Under the pieces are notes generated by a model, which saw only the letters and a program-made list of their open reading frames with translations, made no database searches and had not been told where the DNA came from. From Amycolatopsis sp. EV170708-02-1 (GTDB taxonomy: Bacteria; Actinomycetota; Actinomycetes; Mycobacteriales; Pseudonocardiaceae): a DNA stretch of 64,000 nucleotides. Shown here in pieces: positions 50,178 through 58,630 of this stretch. The DNA lies in the NCBI RefSeq assembly GCF_022479115.1, contig NZ_CP092497.1, positions 3,038,001-3,102,000 on the forward strand, read 5' to 3'. Both the position numbers and the translations under genes were made by a program. Each line of letters opens with the position of its first letter. The first letter of the stretch is position 1.

Positions 50178-50687
50178 CGGCGCGAAGCTCGCGCCCGCCA
50201 GCCCGCCCCAGAGCCACAACTGGGCGAGGCCGTGCAGCGACGCCCATAGCGACGACGCGAGCAGCCGTGGATCGGTCGCGGGATGCCAGCCGCCTTCCTG
50301 CACGTCCTCGACCAACGCGGCGAAGAAGTCGAAGACCGCGCTGCTCACCCGGATGAGTTCGGGATCGTCCGCGTCGATGAGATCGCGGCGGAACATCAGC
50401 TCGAACATCGCCGGATTGGCCAGCGCGAAGTCGAGATAGCCGTGGCAGGCGGCGATGAGCCGCTCGCGGGGTGTCCCGGCCGGAAGGTCGGCGCCGCGTT
50501 CGAGCAGTTCGACGTAGCCGCGGGTGGCGACCGCCGAGAGCAGCGCCGCGCGGCCGGAGAAATGCCGCAGCGGCGCGCCGTGTGAGACGCCGGCGGCCTT
50601 CGCGATGCCGCGCAGCGTCACGGCGCCGACGCCTTCTTCGGCCAGCAGGTTCGCGGCGGTTTCGATCAGGCGGGTTCGGGCGCCCAC
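50130..50687 (-). CDS. TetR/AcrR-family regulator
   Basis: A 185-residue repressor. The N-terminal HTH (about 5-50) reads IETAANLLAEEGVGAVTLRG and AKAAGVSHGAPLRHFSGRAA, followed by an all-helical ligand domain with a C-terminal WHG-type pattern (ASSLWASLHGLAQLWLWG). It follows the SGNH hydrolase gene with a 22-bp overlap, so both are one transcript, headed by two GTAGAC palindromes at 51496-51534 that are its probable operators. Confidence 0.88.
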   Translation of the reverse strand: MGARTRLIETAANLLAEEGVGAVTLRGIAKAAGVSHGAPLRHFSGRAALLSAVATRGYVELLERGADLPAGTPRERLIAACHGYLDFALANPAMFELMFRRDLIDADDPELIRVSSAVFDFFAALVEDVQEGGWHPATDPRLLASSLWASLHGLAQLWLWGGLAGASFAPSPERALAVTLDAYLD

Positions 50688-51466
50688 GACCGGGTCTCCT
50701 CGTGAACGGGCAGGAGGTCGGGACGTTTCGGCAGGAAACCGTCGCCCGGCTGGCGGCCGATGAGCCGGTTGCGGAACCGGCTGACCGCGACCGGGAAGAC
50801 CTCCCTGGTCAGCCAGCGCAGATCCGCGCGCAGGCCGGGACGTCCGGCCGAGCCGGGCAGCGGGGCGAGCCAGGACGGGTCGTGGGGGACGTCGAGCTTG
50901 CCGAGCACGTGCCCGGCCAGGCGCCGGTGGCCCTGCTCGGACAGGTGCAGCCGATCCGGGCCGAAGTAGCGGGAATCGTGCGTGGCGTCGTCCGGCCAGA
51001 GGTCGACCAGCGTCGCGCCGTAGCTGACGGACGCCTCGCGGACGGCGTCGTTCAACGCGACGATGCGCGGGCGCATGCGGTGCCCCATCGGCATGCGGTG
51101 GGAGATGTCGCTGAGGGTGAAGGTGACGACCCGCGGCGCGATCTCGGTGCAGGCGCGGATGGCCGTGTCGACGCGGCGGGCGACCGTGCGCGCGTCCCAG
51201 CCGCGGCTCATCACGTCGTTGCCGCCGCCGAACAGGGCGATCAGATCCGGCTGGAGCCTGGTCGCCGCGGGGGTCTGCTCGGTGTGGATCTGATCGAGCC
51301 TGCGCCCGCGGACCGCGAGATTGGCATAGCGGAACCCGGGCTCTTCCTCGGCGAGACGGTCCGCGACGAAGTCGGCCCAGCCTCGGTAGAAACCGCCCGA
51401 CGGATGCGGATCGGCCAGCCCTTCGGCGCAGCTGTCGCCGAGCGCGACGAAACGTTGGTAGCCCAT
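50666..51466 (-). CDS. SGNH/GDSL-family hydrolase
   Basis: A 266-residue esterase/lipase-fold protein without a signal peptide. Block I is FVALGDSCAEG (Ser of GDS near residue 11), block III GGGNDVMS near 85-92 and block V DRLHLSEQGH with the catalytic Asp-x-x-His near 181-190. ATG 51466 is used with GGAG seven bases upstream. It is the first gene of the SGNH-TetR operon. Substrate unknown; it likely hydrolyses an acyl ester linked to the TetR ligand. Confidence 0.87.
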   Translation of the reverse strand: MGYQRFVALGDSCAEGLADPHPSGGFYRGWADFVADRLAEEEPGFRYANLAVRGRRLDQIHTEQTPAATRLQPDLIALFGGGNDVMSRGWDARTVARRVDTAIRACTEIAPRVVTFTLSDISHRMPMGHRMRPRIVALNDAVREASVSYGATLVDLWPDDATHDSRYFGPDRLHLSEQGHRRLAGHVLGKLDVPHDPSWLAPLPGSAGRPGLRADLRWLTREVFPVAVSRFRNRLIGRQPGDGFLPKRPDLLPVHEETRSWAPEPA

Positions 51467-51495
51467 CCAGATCTCCGTAACCGCGAGTTCACCTT

Positions 51496-51534
51496 GTAGA
51501 CACTGTCTATCAAACTCATGTAGACGCTGTCTAC
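51496..51534 (-). promoter_or_regulatory. Twin TetR-type operators
   Basis: GTAGACACTGTCTAT (51496-51510) and GTAGACGCTGTCTAC (51520-51534) are palindromes of six-base arms around three bases, 24 bp apart, upstream of the SGNH-TetR operon. The second is perfect and abuts the stop codon of the neighbouring regulator gene. Autoregulation by the TetR protein is the likely purpose. Confidence 0.72.
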
Positions 51535-53016
51535 TCAGCGGTCGAGACGGTTCCGATGGGTGAAGGCGACGGCACGTCGCGGATCGCCGTCCGGGAGCAC
51601 CCGGCACAGCGCGTCGACGATCTCCAGGTCGTCGGCCCCGCACGGGGTCTCCCAGTACGACCACAGCGCCGTGGCGTCCCCGCTGCCGAGCACGACCCGC
51701 CGGACCGACGCGGTGACGGCCTCGCGTTCCTCGCGCACGGCGGGTGCCTCCGATTCGGCCAGCAGCGGACCGCGGAACGCGTCCGCCGCGGCCGTGACGT
51801 CGCCTCGTTTGAGCGCCGCGCGGACGCGCAGGAAGTCGGCGTCCACGTCGGCGGAGAGCCGGTACGGCCGCGTCTGCACGATGTCCGATCCGAGCTGCGT
51901 CCGGAGCCGGTGGATCTCCGCGCGCACGGTCACCGGGTTGCCGCTCTCGCCGTAGAGCAGCAAGGCCAGCCGCTCCGCCGAAAGGCCGCCCGGGTTCAGC
52001 GCGAGCAGCGTCAGTATCTCCGCGTGTCGCAAGGTGAACGGCACTTCGCGACCGTCCACTGTGGTCGATGGTGGCCCGTCGGTGAGGAACTCCAGCGCGA
52101 GCCGCGGACGTCGCGAAGCACCCCGGCTCCCCAGGCGCAGCAGATAGCCCTCGCTCAACGGCTCCACGGTGCCCAGCCGCCCGTCGGGCAGGGCGACCGC
52201 GCCGCCGCCGGGCCGGATGTCCACAGTGGCGGGAAGATCGCCGCAGGATTCGGCCGCCAGCACGCGGCCCTTCGCCGAGAGCAGGGCACCCGGCGCGCCG
52301 CGCAACGCTTCCAGATGAGTCATGTTCGCGGCCCGCAACCGTTCGTCGCGCATCGCGAGCCGGGCCCGCAGCTGGCCTTCCGCGAGCTGGGCGGCCGCCG
52401 TGACCAGCGCGAGCATCGCGGGATGGACCGTCCGCAGCGGACCGCTGACGTCGATCGAGCCGAGCAGCGCGCCGGTCTCCGGATCGCGTACGGGCGCCGC
52501 CGCGCAGGTCCAGCCGTGATAGGTCCGCACCAGATGCTCGGCCGAGTAGATCTGCACCGGCTCCCCGGTGGCGAGCGTGGTGCCCATCGCGTTCGTCCCG
52601 ATGACGTCCTCGCTCCAGCGCGTGCCTTCGGCGAGCATCACGCTGTCCGCTCGCCGCAACACGCCCGCGGCGCCCTCACGCCACAGGATGTGCCCGGCCG
52701 CGTCGGTCACGATCATCATGTGCTCGGCGTCGTCGGCGATGCTCACCAGCGTCTGCCGCAGGATCGGCAGCACCGGGGCCAGCGGATGCTCGTCGCGCAG
52801 CCCGTTCACCTCGCCGGGGTCGTAGACCAGCGGGGCGACGCCCGTGTCCGGATCGACGTGCGCGGCGAGCGAGCGATTCCACGAAGCCGACACGATCGAC
52901 CTGGGGGAACGCGGCGCGGGAACACCGGAGAGGACGGCGTCGTGGACGTCCTTCAGCAGCCGCGCGTACGCCTGAGGGTCACGCGGCGACGACTCTCCAC
53001 CGGGCCGCTCTGCCAC
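51535..53016 (-). CDS. GAF-domain transcriptional activator of the aldehyde dehydrogenase
   Basis: A 493-residue regulator. An N-terminal region (about 1-75) and a GAF domain (about 85-220, with SEDVIGTNAMGTTLATGEPV) resemble acetoin/glycerol metabolism activators (AcoR-like). The C-terminal part has a winged-helix and BTAD-like organisation (TLRHAEILTLLALNPGG and AERLALLLYGESGNPVTVRA) instead of an AAA+ sigma-54 domain. It diverges from the aldehyde dehydrogenase gene, its presumed target. Start ATG 53016. Confidence 0.8.
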   Translation of the reverse strand: MAERPGGESSPRDPQAYARLLKDVHDAVLSGVPAPRSPRSIVSASWNRSLAAHVDPDTGVAPLVYDPGEVNGLRDEHPLAPVLPILRQTLVSIADDAEHMMIVTDAAGHILWREGAAGVLRRADSVMLAEGTRWSEDVIGTNAMGTTLATGEPVQIYSAEHLVRTYHGWTCAAAPVRDPETGALLGSIDVSGPLRTVHPAMLALVTAAAQLAEGQLRARLAMRDERLRAANMTHLEALRGAPGALLSAKGRVLAAESCGDLPATVDIRPGGGAVALPDGRLGTVEPLSEGYLLRLGSRGASRRPRLALEFLTDGPPSTTVDGREVPFTLRHAEILTLLALNPGGLSAERLALLLYGESGNPVTVRAEIHRLRTQLGSDIVQTRPYRLSADVDADFLRVRAALKRGDVTAAADAFRGPLLAESEAPAVREEREAVTASVRRVVLGSGDATALWSYWETPCGADDLEIVDALCRVLPDGDPRRAVAFTHRNRLDR

Positions 53017-53047
53017 ATTTCCGAGAATAGGTGACCGCGCTCACTTC

Positions 53048-53066
53048 GTTGCAACGTGCGTGCAAC
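53048..53066. promoter_or_regulatory. Inverted repeat in the GAF regulator/ALDH divergent promoter
   Basis: GTTGCA (53048-53053), seven bases, TGCAAC (53061-53066): perfect 6-bp arms in the 105-bp gap between the divergent genes. It is the best candidate for the binding site of the GAF-domain activator. Confidence 0.5.
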
Positions 53067-53121
53067 CTCACCCGCCCTAGCTTCGCCGTCATCCGTCACC
53101 CCTAGCGATGAGGCAGGAAAG

Positions 53122-54645
53122 ATGGCCAAGTACGCGGCACCGAACACCGAAGGCAGCGTCGTCAGCTACGAGTCGCGCTACGACCACTACATCGGAGGCG
53201 AGTACGTACCGCCCGCGAGCGGTCAGTACTTCGAGAACCCGACCCCGGTGACCGGACAGGTGTTCACCGAGGTCGCCCGCGGCACCGCCGCCGACATCGA
53301 CCGCGCGCTCGACGCGGCCGAAGGCGCGGCCGCGGCCTGGGGCCGGACGTCGGTGGACGAGCGCGCGAACGTGCTGCTCCGGATCGCCGACCGGATGGAA
53401 CAGAACCTCGAAGCGATCGCCGTCGCCGAATCGTGGGAGAACGGCAAACCGGTCCGCGAGACCCTCGCCGCCGACATCCCGCTGGCCATCGACCATTTCC
53501 GCTACTTCGCCGGCGCCCTGCGCGCCCAGGAGGGCGGCATCTCGCAGATCGACGACAACACCGTCGCGTACCACTTCCACGAGCCGCTCGGCGTCGTCGG
53601 CCAGATCATCCCGTGGAACTTCCCGCTGCTGATGGCGGTCTGGAAGCTCGCGCCCGCGCTGGCCGCGGGCAACGCGATCGTGCTCAAACCCGCCGAGCAG
53701 ACCCCGGCGTCGATCCATCTGCTGATGTCCCTCATCGGCGATCTGATCCCGCCGGGCGTGCTGAACATCGTCAACGGTTTCGGCGTCGAGGCGGGCAAGC
53801 CGCTCGCGTCGAGCAACCGGGTGCGGAAGGTCGCGTTCACCGGCGAGACCACCACCGGGCGGCTGATCCTGCAGTACGCCAGCGAGAACATCATCCCGGT
53901 CACCGTCGAGCTCGGCGGGAAGAGCCCGAACATCTTCTTCGACGACGTCGCCGCGGCCAACGACGCCTTCTACGACAAGGCGCAGGAAGGTTTCGCGCTC
54001 TTCGCGCTGAACCAGGGCGAGGTCTGCACCTGCCCGTCGCGCGCGCTGATCCAGTCCGGCATCTACGACCGGTTCCTCGGCGACGCCGTCGAGCGGGTCA
54101 AGAAGATCAAGCAGGGGCACCCGCTCGACACCGAGACGCAGATCGGCGCACAGGCGTCCAACGACCAGCTGGAGAAGATCCTTTCCTACATCGACATCGG
54201 TCAGAAGGAAGGCGCGAAGATCCTCACCGGTGGCGAGCGCAGCGACCTCGGCGGCGAACTGTCCGGCGGGTACTACGTGCAGCCGACGGTCTTCGAGGGC
54301 GACAACAAGATGCGGATCTTCCAGGAGGAGATCTTCGGCCCGGTGGTCTCGGTGGCCAGGTTCGACGACTACGCCGACGCGCTGAAGATCGCCAACGACA
54401 CGCTGTACGGCCTCGGCGCCGGTGTCTGGTCGCGCGACGGCAACACCGCTTACCGCGCCGGCCGCGACATCCAGGCGGGCCGGGTGTGGGTCAACAACTA
54501 TCACGCGTACCCGGCGCACGCGGCCTTCGGCGGCTACAAGGCGTCCGGGATCGGGCGCGAGAACCACAAGATGATGCTGGACCACTACCAGCAGACCAAG
54601 AACATGCTGGTGTCCTATTCGGACAGTGCGCTCGGGTTCTTCTGA
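53122..54645 (+). CDS. Aldehyde dehydrogenase (ExaC/AldB-like)
   Basis: A 507-residue NAD(P)-dependent enzyme of the ALDH superfamily that oxidises short aldehydes to acids. It has the substrate/NAD core [20 protein letters not shown] (in part), the Glu of VELGGKSPN and the nucleophile Cys302 in [10 protein letters not shown], with a second Cys at 304. The C-terminal [20 protein letters not shown] is typical of acetaldehyde dehydrogenases next to DUF779 genes. ATG 53122 follows AGGAAAG. It is probably induced by alcohols or aldehydes through the divergent GAF regulator. Confidence 0.92.
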   Translation: MAKYAAPNTEGSVVSYESRYDHYIGGEYVPPASGQYFENPTPVTGQVFTEVARGTAADIDRALDAAEGAAAAWGRTSVDERANVLLRIADRMEQNLEAIAVAESWENGKPVRETLAADIPLAIDHFRYFAGALRAQEGGISQIDDNTVAYHFHEPLGVVGQIIPWNFPLLMAVWKLAPALAAGNAIVLKPAEQTPASIHLLMSLIGDLIPPGVLNIVNGFGVEAGKPLASSNRVRKVAFTGETTTGRLILQYASENIIPVTVELGGKSPNIFFDDVAAANDAFYDKAQEGFALFALNQGEVCTCPSRALIQSGIYDRFLGDAVERVKKIKQGHPLDTETQIGAQASNDQLEKILSYIDIGQKEGAKILTGGERSDLGGELSGGYYVQPTVFEGDNKMRIFQEEIFGPVVSVARFDDYADALKIANDTLYGLGAGVWSRDGNTAYRAGRDIQAGRVWVNNYHAYPAHAAFGGYKASGIGRENHKMMLDHYQQTKNMLVSYSDSALGFF

Positions 54646-55028
54646 TGGCCGAGCGGGTCGGCTTGACACCGGCCGCCGCGGATCTGCTGCGGCGGCTGGT
54701 GTCGCTCCACGGTCCGGTGATGTTCCACCAGTCCGGCGGATGCTGCGACGGGAGCGCCCCGATGTGTTACCCGGCGGGCGAATTCCGCACCGGGGCGTCC
54801 GATGTCCACCTTGGTGACCTGAGCGTCGAAGGCGTCGAGGACGTTCCGGTGTGGATGTCGGGCCCTCAGTTCGAGTACTGGAAGCACACGCATCTGACCA
54901 TCGACGTCGTCCCCGGACGGGGGAGCGGATTCTCCTTGGAGGCGCCCGAAGGGGTCCGGTTCCTGGTCCGGTCCCGGTTGTTCAGCGACGAGGAATCGGC
55001 TGAGCTGAACGGCCCAGCAACGCGATGA
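54645..55028 (+). CDS. DUF779-domain protein
   Basis: A 127-residue protein of the DUF779 family, nearly always next to acetaldehyde dehydrogenase genes. The conserved HQSGGCCDGSAPMC (residues 25-38) has a cysteine pair plus a third Cys that suggests metal or thiol chemistry. The ATG overlaps the ALDH stop (TGATG), so both are co-translated. The molecular role is not known. The 3' end overlaps the convergent TIGR03086 gene by 47 bp. Confidence 0.87.
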   Translation: MAERVGLTPAAADLLRRLVSLHGPVMFHQSGGCCDGSAPMCYPAGEFRTGASDVHLGDLSVEGVEDVPVWMSGPQFEYWKHTHLTIDVVPGRGSGFSLEAPEGVRFLVRSRLFSDEESAELNGPATR

Positions 55029-55554
55029 GCCGTGCGCCAGGTCCGGCGCCCGGCGGTGCCTCGACAGCGTGGTCGAAGGCGCCGCCGGGCCCGCGTACCG
55101 GCGTGACGTCGGGATAGCGGCTCGCCACCTTCAACGCGGCCTCGGCGAGCTTGTCGTCCCATCGGTGTTCGCGGCCCAGGGCGGTGTCGAGGTCCCAGTG
55201 GTGGGTGAGCGTGTCGACGAACAGCACGGCCAGCGCGTTCTTCCCGGGGAGCGGGCCGAAGATCCCGAAATCGAAGGACTTCTCCAGGGCTTCGGCGTCG
55301 AAGGCCGCGAGGAACTCGGCGGAACTCTCCGCGTAGGACCCGGCGAGGGCGTCGTCGGCCGACGGCCGGCTCTTCATCGGGTGACCGCTCGCCTCCGCGG
55401 TGCGGGAATCATGCCCTTCGATCAGGTGTTTCACGATGTCGCGGACGGTCCACTCGGCGCAGGGGGTCGAGCGGTCCCAGTCGTTCGCGCCTATTCCGGC
55501 GATCGTTTCCCCGGTGGCTTGATGGGCCCGGGTGGTGAGTGCGATGAGATCCAT
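54982..55554 (-). CDS. TIGR03086-family DinB-like metal-binding protein
   Basis: A 190-residue four-helix-bundle protein. The N-terminal WDRSTPCAEWTVRDIVKHLIEGHD segment (about 26-49; shown in part as CAEWTVRDIVKHLIEGHD) contains the His of the metal site, with THHWDLDTALG near 116-126 supplying more. TIGR03086 proteins belong to the maleylpyruvate isomerase/DinB superfamily of thiol-dependent enzymes, often mycothiol-linked. Substrate unknown. ATG 55554. Confidence 0.85.
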   Translation of the reverse strand: MDLIALTTRAHQATGETIAGIGANDWDRSTPCAEWTVRDIVKHLIEGHDSRTAEASGHPMKSRPSADDALAGSYAESSAEFLAAFDAEALEKSFDFGIFGPLPGKNALAVLFVDTLTHHWDLDTALGREHRWDDKLAEAALKVASRYPDVTPVRGPGGAFDHAVEAPPGAGPGARLIALLGRSAQPIPRR

Positions 55555-55567
55555 GGCGGCAATGTAT

Positions 55568-55579
55568 ACGAACGGTCGT
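55568..55579. promoter_or_regulatory. TetR-like operator before the MOSC-TetR operon
   Basis: ACGA-ACGG-TCGT is a short palindrome in the 40-bp gap between the divergent TIGR03086 and MOSC genes, next to a TATCTT -10-like hexamer. Operators of this type are common for TetR regulators, and one lies in this operon at 56280. Confidence 0.45.
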
Positions 55580-55594
55580 GCTATCTTCTAGGGT

Positions 55595-56290
55595 GTGAGC
55601 ACTCTCGAAGTGAAAGAGGTCTTCGTCGGGCGGCCGTCGGTGCTGGGCATGAAGCGTGACGTACCGGTGTACAGCGCCATCGCGAAGTCACGGGTGGAAT
55701 CGCCGTCCTTGACATTGGACGAGATCAATCTGGCCGGTGACGACCAGGCGGATCGCACCGTCCACGGCGGCGTCGACAAGGCGGTCTACGTCTATCCGGC
55801 CACGCACTACGCGGCCTGGGCGGAGCAGGGTTTCCCGGTGTCGGCGGGTGATTTCGGGGAGAACGCCTCGGTGACGGGCGCCGACGAGTACGACGTCCGG
55901 GTCGGCGATGTCTGGGCCTGGGGAGACGCGCTGGTCCAGGTCTCGCAGCCGCGGACGCCGTGCTTCAAGCTCGCGATGAAGACCGGGCGCAAGGACGTCA
56001 TCCCGGCGATGATCGATTCCGGTCGCAGCGGCTGGTACCTGCGGGTGCTCCGGACGGGCGAGGTCCCCACGTCGGGACGCATGACGCTCGAAGAACGCGA
56101 TCCGGTGAACCCGACGATCGCCGAGGTGTACGTCGCGTCGTTCACCAACGTCGCCCAGCTCGACGACGAGCGCCGGGACGCGTACTGGGCGCTGCTGGAC
56201 CGGGTGCTCGCGACGCCGTCGCTTTCCCGGCAGTACCGTGACGGCCTGGAATCGGCGAAGAGGCGGCGAGAGGAACGGAATGCCGGTTGA
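55595..56290 (+). CDS. MOSC-domain protein
   Basis: A 231-residue YiiM-like MOSC protein. Motifs are ADRTVHGGVDKAVYVYP near residue 51-67, FGENASVTGADEYDVRVGD near 87-105 and SQPRTPCFKLAMKTGRKD near 117-134, with Cys of TPCFKL as the presumed cofactor or sulfur-handling residue. MOSC domains reduce N-hydroxylated or related compounds with molybdenum cofactor. GTG 55595 is used. The TetR gene begins 11 bp before its stop, so the two are an operon. Confidence 0.87.
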   Translation: MSTLEVKEVFVGRPSVLGMKRDVPVYSAIAKSRVESPSLTLDEINLAGDDQADRTVHGGVDKAVYVYPATHYAAWAEQGFPVSAGDFGENASVTGADEYDVRVGDVWAWGDALVQVSQPRTPCFKLAMKTGRKDVIPAMIDSGRSGWYLRVLRTGEVPTSGRMTLEERDPVNPTIAEVYVASFTNVAQLDDERRDAYWALLDRVLATPSLSRQYRDGLESAKRRREERNAG

Positions 56291-56891
56291 CGGCCGGGTG
56301 GCCCGCGGGGACGCGACGAGGCGGATCGTACTTCGGCGCGCCGTGGACATCGCTTCCGTCGAAGGGCTCGACGGGTTGTCCCTCGGCAGGCTCGCCACCG
56401 AACTGGAATTGAGCAAATCCGGGGTGTTCGCCCTCTTCGGCTCCAAGGAGGAACTGCAGCTCGCGGCCGTCGAGACGGCGAGCGCGATCTTCGCGGAGAA
56501 CGTCGTCGAGCCGACGTTGGAGGTCGAGCAGGGGATCGCGCGGCTGCGCGCCCTGTGCGCGAACTGGCTCGACTACTCGGAACGCCGCGTGTTCCCGGGT
56601 GGTTGCTTCTTCTTCAACACCGGCGCCGAATTCGACGCGCGGACCGGCCGGGTGCACGACGCGGTCGCGAACGCGAGCCGGGCCTTCGCGCAGTTCATCC
56701 GGTCCACCGCGGTCGAGGCGCGGAAGGCCGGGCATCTGCGCGAGTCGGTCGATGTGAATCAGCTGGCCTTCGAGCTGAACGCGCTGGGGCGGGCCGCGAA
56801 CGCCGACTCGGTGATGTTCGGCGGTACGGAGCCTTACGCGCTGGCTCGGGCCGCCATCACCGCCCGCCTCGACGCCGCCGCCGTGCGATGA
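56280..56891 (+). CDS. TetR-family regulator
   Basis: A 203-residue repressor. The HTH (about 11-58) has RRIVLRRAVDIASVEGLDGL and LATELELSKSGVFALFGSKE. The ligand domain contains RRVFPGGCFFFNTGAEFDAR, typical of TetR_C_6 proteins. ATG 56280 lies inside the 3' end of the MOSC gene with GAGAGGAA upstream. Its likely operator is at 55568. A strong bidirectional hairpin begins at its stop codon. Confidence 0.86.
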   Translation: MPVDGRVARGDATRRIVLRRAVDIASVEGLDGLSLGRLATELELSKSGVFALFGSKEELQLAAVETASAIFAENVVEPTLEVEQGIARLRALCANWLDYSERRVFPGGCFFFNTGAEFDARTGRVHDAVANASRAFAQFIRSTAVEARKAGHLRESVDVNQLAFELNALGRAANADSVMFGGTEPYALARAAITARLDAAAVR

Positions 56892-56933
56892 AAGGTCCCT
56901 TTCTCGCGAAATTCGCAAGAAAGGGACCTTTCA
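56889..56933. terminator. Bidirectional hairpin with AAAGGGACC arms
   Basis: Perfect 16-bp arms (56889-56904 and 56918-56933) surround a 13-base loop that itself contains GCGAA/TTCGC. It starts at the TetR stop and ends eight bases before the convergent hexosaminidase stop. Core GGTCCCTTTCT/AGAAAGGGACC is shared with the element at 62468. Confidence 0.82.
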
Positions 56934-56940
56934 CTGCCCG

Positions 56941-58521
56941 CTACTTCCAGTCGACCTGCGTGGACCGATAGAAGTCGATGCCCTGCTGAACCCACCGCGG
57001 GCTCTGCTTCGCCAGCCGGAGCCGGTACGCGTCCCAGCTCCGGGAAGCCTTGGGCGACCAGCCGATCTCCGCGTGACCCGGCAGCCTCGGGAACGCCATG
57101 AACTCGATGTTGTCACTGGTGATCAGCGTTTCCGACCACAGCGGCGCCTCGACACCGATGACGTTCTTCTCCGTCACACCCTGCAGGTACGTGGCCGGAT
57201 CCCAGTCGTAGCCGTCCTTCACCTCGATCAGCGCGGCCCAGTCCAGGCCGAGCGGCGTCCCGGGGTGGTACTTCATGTCCAGGTACGCCTTGTTCGCGGG
57301 CGACATCAGGATCTTGTTGCCGCGTGCCGCCGCGGCGGCGACGGCCGCGTCCGTCCCGGTCGTGCCCCAGAACTGCGGGACGGCCGAAACCGGCGGATTC
57401 GTCTTGGCGATGTCGTGCCAGCCCGTGATCGTCTTGCCGTACTTCGCGACGATCGGGTGCACCTTCGTGGCGAAGGTCTGGTAGTCCTCCGGAGTGGTCG
57501 AGTGCGCCTCGTCGCCACCGATGTTGATGTACTTCCCAGGAGTGATCGCCGACAGTTCGCGGATGACGTCGTCGACGAACTTGTAGGTGATGTCCTTGCC
57601 GATGCACAGCGAGCTGTAGCCGACCTCGATGTCCGTGCGCGGCGGTATCGGCTTGCCGTCGCAGTTCAGTTCGGCGTAGGAGTACTGCGCCGCGTTGGTG
57701 TGTCCCGGCATGTCGATCTCGGGAACGATCGTGATGTGCCGCGAAGCCGCGTAGCGCACCAGGTCCTTGTACTGCTCCTGCGTGTAGTAGCCGCCGGGAG
57801 CGCCGCCGACGGCCGTCTGGCCGCCCACGGTCGCCAGCTTCGGCCAGCTCTTGATCTCGATCCGCCAGCCCTGGTCGTCGCTCAGGTGGAGGTGGAGATT
57901 GTTGATCTTGTACTGCGCGATCTGGTCGATGTAGAGCTTGACCTGGTCCGGAGTGAAGAAGTGGCGGGCGACGTCGAGCATCGCGCTGCGGTAGCCGAAG
58001 CGCGGATAGTCGAGCACCGTGCCGCCCGAGACCACCCACGAACGCTTCTGGACGGACTTCGCCTCGATCGCCGACGGAAGCAACTGGCGCAGCGTCTGCA
58101 CGCCGAGGAACAGGCCATCATCGGTGTTCGCCTTCAAGGTCACACCGGAAGGCGACACCTTGAGCTGGTAGCCCTCGTCGCCGACGCGGCCGCTCGCGTG
58201 GCCGGTTTCGAGCGAGATGGCGGGGCCGCCGCCGCGGTGGCCGCTGACGACGGGCAGCCGGTAGCCGGTGGCCGGCCGGAGGAGGCCCGCCAGGTACTCG
58301 GCGACCTGCTTGCCTTCGCGGTCGGTGCGGATGATGGTCGCGGGGCCGAGACGGAAGTTCGCGCGAGGGTCGGATTTCGCGTCGACCGGCGCGGGGACGA
58401 CGTCGGTGACGGTCCGTTCGGCCTTCGCGTGCTGTCCCGCGCTCGCCGTGGCGGGCAGTCCGAACGTCACGAGGCTCAGGACGGCCACGCCGAGCACGGT
58501 TCTGGACAGGCGTTTACTCAT
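56941..58521 (-). CDS. Secreted beta-N-acetylhexosaminidase (GH20)
   Basis: A 526-residue exported enzyme releasing GlcNAc/GalNAc from chitin oligomers or glycans. The signal peptide ends near ATASAG (residue 28). A GH20b-type N-terminal domain (about 40-165) precedes the catalytic barrel with HLHLSDDQGWRIEI and the acid pair Asp337-Glu338 in NIGGDEAHST. A DasR-type operator lies 42 bp upstream, fitting control by the GlcNAc regulon. Start ATG 58521 with GGAGG upstream. Confidence 0.93.
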   Translation of the reverse strand: MSKRLSRTVLGVAVLSLVTFGLPATASAGQHAKAERTVTDVVPAPVDAKSDPRANFRLGPATIIRTDREGKQVAEYLAGLLRPATGYRLPVVSGHRGGGPAISLETGHASGRVGDEGYQLKVSPSGVTLKANTDDGLFLGVQTLRQLLPSAIEAKSVQKRSWVVSGGTVLDYPRFGYRSAMLDVARHFFTPDQVKLYIDQIAQYKINNLHLHLSDDQGWRIEIKSWPKLATVGGQTAVGGAPGGYYTQEQYKDLVRYAASRHITIVPEIDMPGHTNAAQYSYAELNCDGKPIPPRTDIEVGYSSLCIGKDITYKFVDDVIRELSAITPGKYINIGGDEAHSTTPEDYQTFATKVHPIVAKYGKTITGWHDIAKTNPPVSAVPQFWGTTGTDAAVAAAAARGNKILMSPANKAYLDMKYHPGTPLGLDWAALIEVKDGYDWDPATYLQGVTEKNVIGVEAPLWSETLITSDNIEFMAFPRLPGHAEIGWSPKASRSWDAYRLRLAKQSPRWVQQGIDFYRSTQVDWK

Positions 58522-58562
58522 GGAGCACCTCCGGTCGGATAACTGGAGACTCTCTTCCCTGA

Positions 58563-58578
58563 GAAGGTATAGACCAAT
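58563..58578 (-). promoter_or_regulatory. DasR-responsive element (dre) before the hexosaminidase
   Basis: The 16-mer GAAGGTATAGACCAAT matches 11 of 16 positions of the dre consensus ACTGGTCTAGACCAGT, including 10 of the central 12. It lies 42 bp before the hexosaminidase ATG, the usual place for repression by the GntR-type GlcNAc regulator DasR known from Streptomyces. Confidence 0.68.
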
Positions 58579-58630
58579 AGGGCAAAGGCGACAACACCCG
58601 ATCGGACCAGTACGCCGTACCGATCACCGG

